Source: Sphaerisporangium rubeum (GTDB lineage: Bacteria; Actinomycetota; Actinomycetes; Streptosporangiales; Streptosporangiaceae). Taken from it: 64,000 nt of DNA. Made by a program: the position numbers and the translations under genes. The stretch lies in assembly GCF_014207705.1 (NCBI RefSeq), contig NZ_JACHIU010000001.1, positions 2,093,501 through 2,157,500 on the forward strand, given 5' to 3'. Positions 17,891 through 26,514 of the stretch are shown here, piece by piece. Position 1 is the stretch's first letter. The number at the start of each line of letters is the position of its first letter. The notes beneath the pieces are model-generated. The model was given only the letters and a program-made list of their open reading frames with translations. It searched no databases and had not been told where the DNA came from.

Positions 17891-19471
17891 ATGGCCGTCG
17901 CACGCACCCGTTCGGTGGCCCTGGTCGGCGTCAGCGGCCATGTCGTCGAGGTGGAAGCCGATGTCGGCCACGGCCTGGCCGGCGTCAGCCTCATCGGCAT
18001 GCTCGACACCGCGCTGAGCGAGGCCCGTGACCGCGTCCGGTCGGCCGTCGTCAACAGCAGATACCCGTGGCCTGACGCTCGGGTCACCATCAGTCTGTTC
18101 CCGGCGAGCCTCCCCAAGCGGGGAAGCATCTTCGACCTCGCCATAGCAGTGGCCCTCATCGGTGCCGCCGGCCTCGTCCCCCGCCGCCACCTCTCCCAGC
18201 CGTTCTTCATAGGCGAGCTGGGGCTGGACGGCACACTCCGGCCGGTGCGCGGCGTTCTCCCCGCCGTGGTGGCCGCCGCCGAGGCGGGGGCCCGCACCGT
18301 CGTCGTCCCCATGGCCAACGCCGCCGAGGCGGCCCTCGTCCCGGACGTCCGCGTGATCCCGGTCCCGACCCTCGCCGAGCTGATCGAGTCCATGCGCACC
18401 TCGGACCCCGCGCGCCTCACCTCCCTCGACGGCATCCCCGACCCCTTGCCTCTGCCGCCGCAGGCCTTCCAACCGGCCACGCCTGCGGCACCTGCCTCCG
18501 ACCAGATCGCTCGCCCTCCCGATCTCGCCGATGTCGCGGGCCAGGCGGTGGCCCGCCGCGCACTTGAGGTCTGCGCCGCGGGTGGCCACAACCTGTGGAT
18601 GCTCGGCCAGCCCGGCACAGGAAAGACCATGTTGGCCGAACGTCTCCCCACCCTGCTCCCCGCGCTCGACCGTGACCAGGCCCTGGAGGTCACCTCCATC
18701 CATTCGGTCGCCGGCACTCTCCCACCCGGTCGTCCCCTGCTGGAGCACGCACCGTTCGTGGCTCCCCACCACACCGCCACCGTGGCCGCCGTCATCGGCG
18801 GCGGCAGCACCGTGGTCCGTCCCGGAGCCGTCTCCCTGGCACACCGAGGGGTCCTCTTCCTGGACGAAGCCCCCGAGTACCCTGCCCGCGTCCTCGACTC
18901 CCTGCGGCAACCCCTCGAATCAGGCCAGGTCACCGTGGCACGAGCCGCGGTGACGGTCACGTTCCCCGCTCGCTTCCTGCTGGTGCTGGCGGCCAACCCT
19001 TGTCCCTGCGCAGAGCCGTCCACGCCGGAGAACCCCTGCCGGTGCACTCCAAGTGAGCGTCGCCGTTACCTGGCCCGCCTGTCAGGCCCGCTCCTCGACC
19101 GCGTCGACGTCAAGGTGCGTCTCACCAGGTCGACCAGACGCGAACTTCTGGCGGACCGTCAGTTCATCGAGACGAGCGCGACCGTCGCGGCGCGAGTGCT
19201 CACCGCCAGAGAGAACACGGCCAAACGCCTGGCCGGCACTCCATGGCGATGCAATGCCGAGGTCCCCTCCCAAGCCCTGCACGGCCGCTTCCGGCTCCCG
19301 TCCCCGGCGATGTCCCCTCTCTACCGCTGCCTGGACACCGGTGAACTCAGCGCACGAGGCCTGGATCGCGTTCTCCGAATCGCCTGGAGTCTCGCCGACC
19401 TGACCGGCAAGCCCCAGCCGGAGCTCACCGAGACCACCACCGCGCTGGCCATGTGGACCGGCCTCGAATGA
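17891..19471 (+). CDS. YifB/ComM family Mg-chelatase-like AAA+ ATPase
   Basis: AAA+ protein of 526 residues, 2 bp after yraN. The N-terminal Lon-protease-like (ChlI) domain covers about 1-175 (VEADVGHGLAGVSLIGM, RGSIFDLAIA). The AAA+ module has Walker A GQPGTGKT (about 238) and Walker B GVLFLDEAPEY (about 319), and is followed by a Cys-containing PCPCAEPSTPENPCRC segment and a C-terminal helical domain. ComM is a hexameric branch-migration helicase in natural transformation of Vibrio. In actinomycetes its role is inferred to be related recombination work with DprA. Confidence 0.93.
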   Translation: MAVARTRSVALVGVSGHVVEVEADVGHGLAGVSLIGMLDTALSEARDRVRSAVVNSRYPWPDARVTISLFPASLPKRGSIFDLAIAVALIGAAGLVPRRHLSQPFFIGELGLDGTLRPVRGVLPAVVAAAEAGARTVVVPMANAAEAALVPDVRVIPVPTLAELIESMRTSDPARLTSLDGIPDPLPLPPQAFQPATPAAPASDQIARPPDLADVAGQAVARRALEVCAAGGHNLWMLGQPGTGKTMLAERLPTLLPALDRDQALEVTSIHSVAGTLPPGRPLLEHAPFVAPHHTATVAAVIGGGSTVVRPGAVSLAHRGVLFLDEAPEYPARVLDSLRQPLESGQVTVARAAVTVTFPARFLLVLAANPCPCAEPSTPENPCRCTPSERRRYLARLSGPLLDRVDVKVRLTRSTRRELLADRQFIETSATVAARVLTARENTAKRLAGTPWRCNAEVPSQALHGRFRLPSPAMSPLYRCLDTGELSARGLDRVLRIAWSLADLTGKPQPELTETTTALAMWTGLE

Positions 19472-19526
19472 CCCCACGACCACCTCGTTCAACTCAGGCT
19501 CCCGACCACGAAACGGCACTCACCGC

Positions 19527-20906
19527 ATGCTCACTCACCCGATGTCCGCCACACCGACGTCCTCGTCCGACGCTTCCTCCGTCCCGCCGCCGGAGACCCC
19601 GGCGGACGTGTCGCCGTTGCTCGCCACGAAGCACTCATCCGATTCATCCGCAGAGGACGAGACCTCTGCGGGTTCGCCATGTGACTTAAGGAAAGCCCTC
19701 GTCGCGGTCCCGGTGGTGGATTCATCGGTGGTCGAGGTTCCTGAAGATATGGCGGGGTGCGCGGTGAGGCTGGCGCGGGTGGCGTTGATGCGGATAGCGG
19801 ACGCCGGTGATCCGCTCATGGGGCAGCTGGTCGCACGGTACGGAGCGGAGGAGGCACTCGCGCAGGTGCGGGAAGGCCGGCTCGGTCCTGGCTTCGTCGC
19901 GGAGATCGCCGCAAGGCGAGGCAAGCCGATCGACTGCGAGCGGCGCCTCGCCGCCTGGCGAGCCCGCCTGCCTTACGTCGACGCCGAGGCCGATCTGGCC
20001 CGGGGTGAGGAGCTCGGTGCGCGTCTCGTGGTTCCTGGGGATGTGGAGTGGCCGACCCAGCTCGACGACCTCCACCACGAACGTCCCCTCGGCCTGTGGC
20101 TCCACGGAAGCGCCGACCTGCGCTTCGCCTGTCTCCGGTCGGTGTCGATCGTGGGTTCACGGGCCGCGACCCCCTACGGCGTCCACGTCGCCGCGGAACT
20201 GGCCGCCGGGCTCAGCGAAGCCGGCTGGACGATCGTCTCCGGTGGCGCCTACGGCATCGACGCGGCGGCGCACCGCGGAGCACTGGCCGGGGTGGCGGAG
20301 ACCATCGCGGTGCTGGCGTGCGGCACAGACGTCGCGTACCCCGCGGGAAACCACGGACTGTTCGAAGGCATGCGGGCCCGGGGCCTGTTGGTCAGCGAAT
20401 GTCCGCCGGGAGTTCGTCCGACCCGGATCAGGTTCCTCGTACGCAACCGCCTGATCGCCGCCCTGACCCGGGGCACCGTGGTGGTGGAGGCCGCCATCCG
20501 CAGCGGTGCTCTGAGCACCGCGGGCCACGCCGTCAAGCTGAGCCGGCATGTGGCGGCCGTCCCCGGCCCTGTCACCTCCGGCAACTCGATCGGCTGTCAC
20601 CGCCTCATCCGCCGCGCGGAAGCCGTGTGCGTCACCACGACACACGAGGTGATCGAACTGATGGCCGCTATAGGGGATGACCTGAGCCCAGAGCCGCGTG
20701 CCCCGGTCCTGCCGAGAGACCGATTGGACGCCGAGTCCCGGAGCATCCTGGAAGCCGTTCCTTCCCGCTCCGGCGCCGGACCCGCCACCATCGCCGTCTC
20801 CGCCGGGGTCGACCTGATGACCACTCTCAGCCACTTGGGTGTCCTGGCCGCCGCGGGCTACGTGGAACGCACCGACCACGGCTGGCGCCTTCGCCGAAGC
20901 ACCTGA
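19527..20906 (+). CDS. dprA: DNA-processing protein DprA
   Basis: DprA/Smf protein that loads RecA on incoming single-stranded DNA in transformable bacteria. Its role in actinomycetes is less clear. Residues about 75-200 form a SAM-like helical region. The Rossmann-like core has SIVGSRAATPYG, SGGAYGIDAAAHRGAL, CGTDVAYPAGN and RNRLIAALTRGTVVVEA, and a C-terminal winged-helix domain ends at LRRST. The annotated frame from ATG 19527 gives 459 residues with a Ser/Thr-rich N-terminal extension of about 75 residues. ATG 19749, with a GAGG site upstream, is an alternative start. Confidence 0.9.
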   Translation: MLTHPMSATPTSSSDASSVPPPETPADVSPLLATKHSSDSSAEDETSAGSPCDLRKALVAVPVVDSSVVEVPEDMAGCAVRLARVALMRIADAGDPLMGQLVARYGAEEALAQVREGRLGPGFVAEIAARRGKPIDCERRLAAWRARLPYVDAEADLARGEELGARLVVPGDVEWPTQLDDLHHERPLGLWLHGSADLRFACLRSVSIVGSRAATPYGVHVAAELAAGLSEAGWTIVSGGAYGIDAAAHRGALAGVAETIAVLACGTDVAYPAGNHGLFEGMRARGLLVSECPPGVRPTRIRFLVRNRLIAALTRGTVVVEAAIRSGALSTAGHAVKLSRHVAAVPGPVTSGNSIGCHRLIRRAEAVCVTTTHEVIELMAAIGDDLSPEPRAPVLPRDRLDAESRSILEAVPSRSGAGPATIAVSAGVDLMTTLSHLGVLAAAGYVERTDHGWRLRRST

Positions 20907-21587
20907 GCCGTCTCCACTGCGCACCACCGCTATGGCGGGACCGTCGGCTTGTCCTCATGCGGACATGGCTATGGAGGTGTCAGAGATTTTCGAGGTCCGG
21001 GATCGGAAGGAGTGAGGCATGGAGAAATGACGAATGGTGGTGTGCTGATTTCCGGAGGCATCCGTTCATATGACGGCCATGAAAGAGACTCAGCTCCGAT
21101 TCTCGCGGTCCGTGCCTCTGGAGGTGATCCTCGCGGTTCTCTCAGGCGTCCGACCGGGGGCATTCAGACCGGTCGTGCGGACCGTACCGACTGTCGCGTC
21201 GTGGTCGCTGGGCTCGTCAGCGCGCCTGTGCGGGGCCGTGCGGGGCCGTGCGGGACAGCGCGGGGCCGTGCGGGACAGCGCGGGACAGCGCGGGACAGAG
21301 TATGCGGTGTGTATCGCGTCCTGGTCGCGGGTTCTTCGCGGTCCGATGGGCCGGTGGTGTGGGCCGTGTGCGGTGCCGCAGGTTTGTCGCGGTCCAGGCC
21401 GGTCGGTGGTGCGGGGTCTCGCGGGTGGCGTCTGGTCGTGGTCTCCTGACGTGGGCTTTTCGCGACCTAGGTGGTGTGGCGCTGCGAGGGGTCTGTTCTG
21501 GTCGGTGGGTTGGGGAGTCGTCAATCGGGGCGGTGTGGGACGGTTCGGTGGGCCGGCGGGGGATCTGGGTGGGGCTTGGGGCGGGGG
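20907..21587. other. Repeat-bearing gap after dprA, no gene recognised
   Basis: These 681 bases hold no gene that I can support. A 10-bp tandem motif (CGGGGCCGTG / CGGGACAGCG, about seven units) lies at 21231-21300. The rest is GC-skewed low-complexity sequence whose long frames on the plus strand look like artefacts. Confidence 0.55.
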
Positions 21588-21935
21588 TCAGTCCCAGGTG
21601 GTGCCGGTGGTGGAGGCGGGGACGGTGGCGGCGAGGGCGGAGGCGGAGTCCCAGGTGGTGCCGTCGGTGGAGGCGGGGGGAGTGTCCCAGGTGGTGCCGT
21701 TGTCACCGGTGGGGGCGGCGTCCCAGGTGGTGCCGGAGCCGGCGGCGAGGATGTGGGTGGTGGACGTGGCGTCCCAGGTGGTGCCGGCGACGGGGGAGGG
21801 GGCGTCCCAGGTGGTGCCGGTGCCGGCGGAGATCCCGAGAGCGATCGCGAAGGAAATGGCGCCGGTGACAAGAGCGGTCGAGACCTTGATGGTGAAGAAG
21901 TTGCGGTCGGCCGGGGTGGTGGCGAGAGAAATCAT
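21588..21935 (-). CDS. Small membrane/secreted protein with six GTTWD repeats
   Basis: A 115-residue protein of no family I recognise. ATG at 21935 has GAGAAAG about 13 bases upstream. Residues about 12-36 (STALVTGAISFAIALGIS core) form one hydrophobic segment, either a signal peptide without a clear AXA site or an N-terminal anchor. From residue 40 to the end there are six exact GTTWD pentapeptides separated by spacers of 6, 12, 7, 7 and 14 residues rich in Ala, Thr, Ser and Pro, and the stop directly follows the last one. All six use the same codons (15-bp GGCACCACCTGGGAC). Third positions are almost all G/C in this frame. It lies downstream of, and on the same strand as, the M23 peptidase gene. 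Confidence 0.7.
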   Translation of the reverse strand: MISLATTPADRNFFTIKVSTALVTGAISFAIALGISAGTGTTWDAPSPVAGTTWDATSTTHILAAGSGTTWDAAPTGDNGTTWDTPPASTDGTTWDSASALAATVPASTTGTTWD

Positions 21936-22139
21936 TTCATTTCGCTTTCTCGGGTGTGCTTTGCTCTGCACGACCAACTTTGCGGTTTCTGCCACCCGCG
22001 AACCAGATGAAACCGAGTCAGCAAGCTGCAGTGGCGTGACCGCTTCCTGCCAGCCCCGCCAGGCCTATGCCGGAACCGGTACACCGGCTTCATGAACCCG
22101 CTGGTCAAAGGCATGATCACCGCTGCTGTCCGATAGCTG

Positions 22140-23243
22140 TCACGGGCCCTGAGGAGGTGTCGTGGCAGGGCCGATGAGAGCACTCCAGCGGGGTAGGAGC
22201 CGCACCTGTCCTCGTGCGAGCAGAAGCAGAGGGTCGAGGTAGCGGTCGGAGATCAATCCCCAGTGGAGGCAGGTGGCAGGACAGTGCGCCGGATGGTCCT
22301 CGACGACTCCGATCACGGTCTCCGGCGTTACTCGCTGTCCTGGCCGGACCATGGGACGGACCGGGAGGTACGTGGTGCGCAGGCCACCGGTGTGAACGAT
22401 CGAGACCACACCGCGGTCGGCGAGTCGCCCCGCGTATCTCACTGTTCCTGGACCGGCGGCGTGGACCGGCTGACCTGTCCTGGCCTTGAGGTCCACTCCG
22501 CGGTGGCCGCGCAGCCAGGGGTGGAGCGGCGGCGCGAAGGAACGGCCGACGTCGGGCTCGCCGTCCAGGGGTGATCGCCAGCGGATGCCTCGTGGTGGAT
22601 CGTCGCTCCGGTCCCCTCGGCCCCCACCGTCGGTGCGGCTCGGTTGTGGCGGCGCGGCGGACGCGGCGACTCGGGGGACGGAGGACGGCGCGGCGAGCAT
22701 GCAGAGAGCGAGAAGCAGGCCGGGGAGTGGTGCGACCGCGCACAGCGAGGTGCGCGACCTCGTGGAGACCGAGGGGGTGGGACCTGGAGGTGTGGAGATC
22801 GAGGGGGTGGGACCTGGAGGTGTGGAGATCGAGGGGGTGGGACGTGGAGGTGTGGAGATCGAGACTGTGGAGATTGAGGCTGTGGAGACCGGCGGTGTGG
22901 ACTCTGGTGGCGTGGGGACCGGGGGTTCGGAGACTGAGGGTTCGGAGACCAGGGGTGTGGAGACCGGGAGTGCGGAATCCGGAGATGTGAGGACCGGGGG
23001 TTCGGCGTATTGCGGCGGGGTCACACATGGGGGCGGCGGTAGCGGTGATGTGGAGCCGCCAGGTGGCGAGGGTTCCGCGTGCGGTCGGGGAGTTCCGTCC
23101 GCTGAGTGCGATGTGAGGGTCCGGGAGATCACGGGTGACGGGGGATCGTTGAGCGGTGAGCGAAGTGTGAGGGAGAAGGCGGCCGGGAGTGATGCGTTCT
23201 CGGTCGGTGACGGCGTGGCTTGAGGTGGGGGGTTCGGGTGCAT
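22140..23243 (-). CDS. M23 (LytM-type) peptidoglycan peptidase with Pro/Ser/Thr-rich N-terminus
   Basis: The C-terminal third is a LytM/M23 domain: GHRGVDLKA supplies the first zinc His and Asp, GPGTVRYAGRLADRGVVSI follows, and CPATCLHWGLI supplies the last zinc His. It would cut cell-wall peptides outside the membrane. The frame opens at an ATG at 23243 (no good ribosome site), giving 367 residues. Residues about 60-170 are a repetitive Pro/Ser/Thr run encoded by 30-bp and 15-bp repeats. A signal-peptide-like stretch (LCAVAPLPGLLLALC, about 173-187) sits inside the frame, with no ATG/GTG/TTG directly before it. Start and topology are therefore uncertain; the peptidase domain itself is clear. 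Confidence 0.75.
   Translation of the reverse strand: MHPNPPPQATPSPTENASLPAAFSLTLRSPLNDPPSPVISRTLTSHSADGTPRPHAEPSPPGGSTSPLPPPPCVTPPQYAEPPVLTSPDSALPVSTPLVSEPSVSEPPVPTPPESTPPVSTASISTVSISTPPRPTPSISTPPGPTPSISTPPGPTPSVSTRSRTSLCAVAPLPGLLLALCMLAAPSSVPRVAASAAPPQPSRTDGGGRGDRSDDPPRGIRWRSPLDGEPDVGRSFAPPLHPWLRGHRGVDLKARTGQPVHAAGPGTVRYAGRLADRGVVSIVHTGGLRTTYLPVRPMVRPGQRVTPETVIGVVEDHPAHCPATCLHWGLISDRYLDPLLLLARGQVRLLPRWSALIGPATTPPQGP
22771..22860. repeat. Three 30-bp tandem repeats in the M23 gene
   Basis: GAGGGGGTGGGACCTGGAGG plus TGTGGAGATC occurs three times in a row (one base differs in the third copy). On the minus strand it encodes the decapeptide [10 protein letters not shown]. Shorter 15-bp variants continue to about 23010. 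Confidence 0.92.
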
Positions 23244-23326
23244 GAAGACAGGGTCGCGCGTGCGGAGCGGAGGCGGGGGGCCGAAAGTGGTTCTGTGGAC
23301 AAGTGCCGTGGGGCTGGAGGCCGGTG

Positions 23327-24931
23327 ATGGTGCGTGAGGTCATCGACGAGCTTGGTCGTGGGGTTGGAGTGGCGCTTCCGCCGGTGCGTGTCGTGGCGGA
23401 CGAGATGCCGTCCCCTCGTACGGCGTTCCGTGTCGTGATGGCTGCGACGGCCGTGGTGGGGGCCGCCACCGCGGCCGTCGGGCTTCTCGCACGGCAGCGC
23501 CACGGAGGGGAACTCGATGTTCAGGTGGACGCACGCGAGGCATGGGCCGCGTTTCTCGACGAGCGGTACTTCCAGGTCGACGGGGTCAGGCCGGCGGTGT
23601 GGGGGGACCTGTCCGGTGATTACCGCACGGCGGACGGGTGGGTGAGGCTCCACTGCAACTTCGGCCATCACAGGGACGCCGCGCTTCGCGCGCTCGGTCT
23701 CGGCCCAGGGGCCGGCCGAGCGGAGGTCGAGGCGGCGTGCGGACACCGTGGCGCGGTGGAGATCGAGGACGCGGTGATCGCGGAGCAGGGGTGCGCGGCC
23801 GCGATGCGGAGCCGTGCCGAGTGGGCCGAGCATCCACAGGGACACGCGGTGGCCGGGGAGCCGTTGATCGGTGTCCACCGCCTGGACGGCGGAGGCGGGC
23901 CGGTGCACGCCGGTGGCGAAGGACAGGACGCCGGACGGGGAGGACAGGACGTCGGCCGGGGAGGAGGCGAGGTCCGTCGCGGTGGACGAGATGACCTCCG
24001 GGGGGGACAGGAGGACGGCCTGGGGGAGCGAGACGGCCGGGAAGGTGGGGGAGTCGTGAGGGAGTTGGACGGTGTGCGGGTGCTGGATCTGACCCGGGTC
24101 ATCGCGGGGCCGGTGGCGGGACGTGTGCTGGCGGGGTTCGGGGCCGAGGTGCTCCGGGTGGGGGCGGCGCATCTGCCGGAGGTGGACGGGCTCGTGTTGT
24201 GCACGGGCTTCGGGAAGCGGAGCTGTGAGCTCGATCTGCGTGCGGAGGAGGGCAGGTCGGCGCTGCGGAGGCTGGTGGCGGGGGCCGATGTGGTGGTGCG
24301 GGGATACCGGCCGGGAGCGTTGGAGCGGTGGGGCTTCGGCGTGGAGGAGATCTCGGCGGCACGGCCCGGGGTCGTTTGTGTGGATGTGTCGGCCTATGGG
24401 GGACAGGGGCCGTGGGGGACGCGGCGGGGGTTCGACAGTTTGGTGCAGATGGTGTCCGGGATCGCGCACGAAGGAGGAGGGGGTGTACGGCCGGTGCCGC
24501 TGCCGGCGCAGGTGCTCGACCACGCGACGGGATGGCTGGCGGCGCTCGGCGCGGTCGCGGGGCTTTCACGGAGGAGGGCCGAGGGTGGGTCGTGGCATGT
24601 CGAGGTGTCGCTGGCACAGACGGCTCACTGGCTGGACCGGCTGGGACGCGAGGTCCCGGGCAAGGACGTGGCTCTCGGCGGCTCGATGGTGGAGCGTGCG
24701 AAGCGCGGCGGCTCGATGGCGGAGCATGTGAATCCTGGCGGGTCGGCGGCGGAGCATGTGGGCCGCGGCGGCTCGATGGCAGCGGACGTGGACCTGGGTG
24801 ATCTGACGCAGGAGATGGAGAGCGTGTCCGGGAGGCTGACCTACGTACGGCAGCCGGGGATGATCAACCGGAGGCGGCCGTATTGGGCTTCTCCTCCGCC
24901 GTTGAGGGGGGAGCATCCGCCGAGCTGGTGA
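23327..24931 (+). CDS. CaiB/BaiF (class III) CoA-transferase-like protein with repeat insertions
   Basis: Family III CoA transferase of about 534 residues. ATG 23327 is chosen because GGAGG lies at 23315. The N-terminal half (about 1-180) carries EAWAAFLDERYFQVDGVRPA and WGDLSGDYRTADGWVRLHC. The second half has LDLTRVIAGPVAGRVLAGFG, CELDLRAEEGR, and RRGFDSLVQM, whose Asp aligns with the catalytic aspartate of the family. Between the halves (about 187-243) lies a Gly/Arg/Asp-rich stretch built of 7-residue GGQDVGR-like units. Near the C-terminus four GGSMAEHVXX decapeptides follow each other. Both low-complexity pieces are unusual for this family and probably form loops. The acyl-CoA substrates are unknown. 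Its 3' end overlaps the convergent MFS gene. Confidence 0.85.
   Translation: MVREVIDELGRGVGVALPPVRVVADEMPSPRTAFRVVMAATAVVGAATAAVGLLARQRHGGELDVQVDAREAWAAFLDERYFQVDGVRPAVWGDLSGDYRTADGWVRLHCNFGHHRDAALRALGLGPGAGRAEVEAACGHRGAVEIEDAVIAEQGCAAAMRSRAEWAEHPQGHAVAGEPLIGVHRLDGGGGPVHAGGEGQDAGRGGQDVGRGGGEVRRGGRDDLRGGQEDGLGERDGREGGGVVRELDGVRVLDLTRVIAGPVAGRVLAGFGAEVLRVGAAHLPEVDGLVLCTGFGKRSCELDLRAEEGRSALRRLVAGADVVVRGYRPGALERWGFGVEEISAARPGVVCVDVSAYGGQGPWGTRRGFDSLVQMVSGIAHEGGGGVRPVPLPAQVLDHATGWLAALGAVAGLSRRRAEGGSWHVEVSLAQTAHWLDRLGREVPGKDVALGGSMVERAKRGGSMAEHVNPGGSAAEHVGRGGSMAADVDLGDLTQEMESVSGRLTYVRQPGMINRRRPYWASPPPLRGEHPPSW
24677..24796. repeat. Four 30-bp tandem repeats in the CoA-transferase gene
   Basis: Four 30-bp units (24677, 24707, 24737, 24767), each starting GGCGG(C/G)TCG, encode GGSMVERAKR, GGSMAEHVNP, GGSAAEHVGR and GGSMAADVDL. 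The period equals that of the repeat in the neighbouring M23 gene. Confidence 0.9.
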
Positions 24932-26162
24932 TGCGGCGGATGGGGGAGAGCCAGACGCGGACAGGCGCGAGGCACACCAGAGCGGCGCAGGTCCACAGCG
25001 CGGGACGCAGGCCGGCGAGGTCGCCGAGCACACCGCCGGCGAGTCCCCCGAGGGTCATCACGCCGAGGGTGGAGACGCTCATGACGGAGTTGATCCGGCC
25101 GACGGCGTCGCGCGGCGACTCACGGAGCTGGATGCTGCCGTAACAGATGGAGAAGATCACCGTGGAGACGCCGCTGAGCAGGTAGCCGCAGATCACGACG
25201 GGAACGACCACGGCCGGTGAGCCGTGCGCGGCGGCGAGCACCACCATCTCGGCGGGGAGGACGACGGACGAGACGAGCAGCGTCTTGTTCTCGGAGAACC
25301 GTGCCGTCAGCGCCGGGGTGACCGCGGCCCCGATGAGCCCGCCGACGCCGAAGGACGCCGTCAGCAGCCCGATGATCCCGGCCGGCAGACCGAGCACCCG
25401 CACGGCGAACAGCACGTACAGCGCCATCACCGCGGCGGACGCGAAGTTGATCAGGACACCGGCGGTGATCAGGGTGCGCAGGACCGGCTGGGTGAACACG
25501 AGGCGGGCCCCGTCGCGGATCTCGGCGGCGAGGCCGCCTCGGGGCCGCGCCGTCCCTTCGGTGGTGCGCGCCGGTTCAGGGGAGCGCAGCGAGCGCAGGC
25601 ACAGCGCGGACAGCAGGAACGACGCCGCGTCGGCCAGGAGGGCCACGGGTGCGGTGAGTGTCTGGACGAGCAGACCCGCGAGGCCGGGGCCGAGTGCGCT
25701 CGCGGTGGAGTAGACCCCCTGGAAGCCCGCGATGGCCGCGGTGCGCTGGTGGTCGGCGACGACGCTCGGCAGGTGCGGGAACCAGGCCGCCCGGTAGACG
25801 ACGGTGCACGTCCCCACCACGAACGCGACCATGGTCAGCCACACCACGCTCAGCACCCCGGCGGCCCAGGCCACCGGCACGGTCCCCACGGCGGTGGCGG
25901 CGACGATCTCACACCCCACCAGCACCGGTCGTTTACGGACCAGCCGGTCGGCCCACGCGCCGGCCGGCAGGCCGATGAGCAGATACGGCAGCGTGGCGGT
26001 GGCCGTCAGCAGCCCCATCTGCAGGGGAGACGCGCCGAGCAGGACGGCGGCGGTCAGCGGCACGGCGAGGCGGGAGATCTCACTGCCGGTCTCGGATACG
26101 GCACGAGCGGTCCACAGCAGCCGGTAGTCCCGCTGCCGCCGGAGGGGGGTGGTGTGCGTCAC
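24864..26162 (-). CDS. MFS transporter (drug-exporter type)
   Basis: Major-facilitator permease of 432 residues with about 12 hydrophobic segments. It opens with RRQRDYRLLWTARAVSETGS, typical of the enterobactin/macrolide (EntS/MefA-like) exporter group. A cytoplasmic loop lies between TM6 and TM7 (RSPEPARTTEGTARPRGG). GTG at 26162 has no ribosome site, and a TATCTT -10-like motif lies 7 bases upstream, so a leaderless mRNA is possible. A perfect palindrome covers start and -10. It is divergent from an ArsR-like regulator, which suggests regulated export of a toxic compound. Confidence 0.88.
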   Translation of the reverse strand: MTHTTPLRRQRDYRLLWTARAVSETGSEISRLAVPLTAAVLLGASPLQMGLLTATATLPYLLIGLPAGAWADRLVRKRPVLVGCEIVAATAVGTVPVAWAAGVLSVVWLTMVAFVVGTCTVVYRAAWFPHLPSVVADHQRTAAIAGFQGVYSTASALGPGLAGLLVQTLTAPVALLADAASFLLSALCLRSLRSPEPARTTEGTARPRGGLAAEIRDGARLVFTQPVLRTLITAGVLINFASAAVMALYVLFAVRVLGLPAGIIGLLTASFGVGGLIGAAVTPALTARFSENKTLLVSSVVLPAEMVVLAAAHGSPAVVVPVVICGYLLSGVSTVIFSICYGSIQLRESPRDAVGRINSVMSVSTLGVMTLGGLAGGVLGDLAGLRPALWTCAALVCLAPVRVWLSPIRRITSSADAPPSTAEEKPNTAASG

Positions 26163-26190
26163 AGTTATGAAGATAATGCTTCATAACTGT
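26161..26190. promoter_or_regulatory. Perfect 12+12 bp operator-like palindrome at the MFS start
   Basis: ACAGTTATGAAG (26161-26172) and CTTCATAACTGT (26179-26190) are exact inverted repeats around ATAATG. The site covers the GTG start and a TATCTT -10-like hexamer of the MFS gene, so a protein bound here would block transcription. The divergent regulator at 26515 is the obvious candidate. It is AT-rich in a very GC-rich region. Confidence 0.8.
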
Positions 26191-26514
26191 AAAAGCTACC
26201 CTTCATATTGGGCCGCCTCCCCGCCTGGCAACGAAAGGTCGTCAGATGTGATCCAGGAGACGTGCAGAGGCTTGGACGAGTGGCTGGACGTGAAGGGGTG
26301 CCTGGTGTCGGCCGCTGTCGGACGGTCCGGGTGCGGAGGACGGGGTGGGTACGGTCCCTGGGTCGGCCGGCGTGTGGCTGATCGGAGGCCGGGACGGCCG
26401 GAGGCGGTACTCGGTCTTGGATGGAGCGGAACGCCGGGGCGGCCGGGCCCCGGCTGGGTTCGGTGGCCGGCGGGAGGTGGGGCGGGGCCGGGTGGACGCA
26501 GTAGCGTTCGGGGC
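26191..26514. other. Gap upstream of the ArsR-like gene
   Basis: These 324 bases between the palindrome and the regulator gene are GC-rich beyond about 26290. I see no gene and no second copy of the palindrome. The regulator promoter must lie here but was not identified. Confidence 0.5.

Noticed and set aside
21070..22095. Plus-strand frame with SQVVP repeats
   Set aside because: It is the complement of the GTTWD repeats; the minus frame has a hydrophobic N-terminus, a ribosome site and a stop right after the last repeat, the plus frame has none of these.
20949..25000. Mobile element or prophage explaining the repeat-rich zone
   Set aside because: No transposase, integrase, terminal inverted repeats or target duplication was seen; the repeats look like local tandem expansion.
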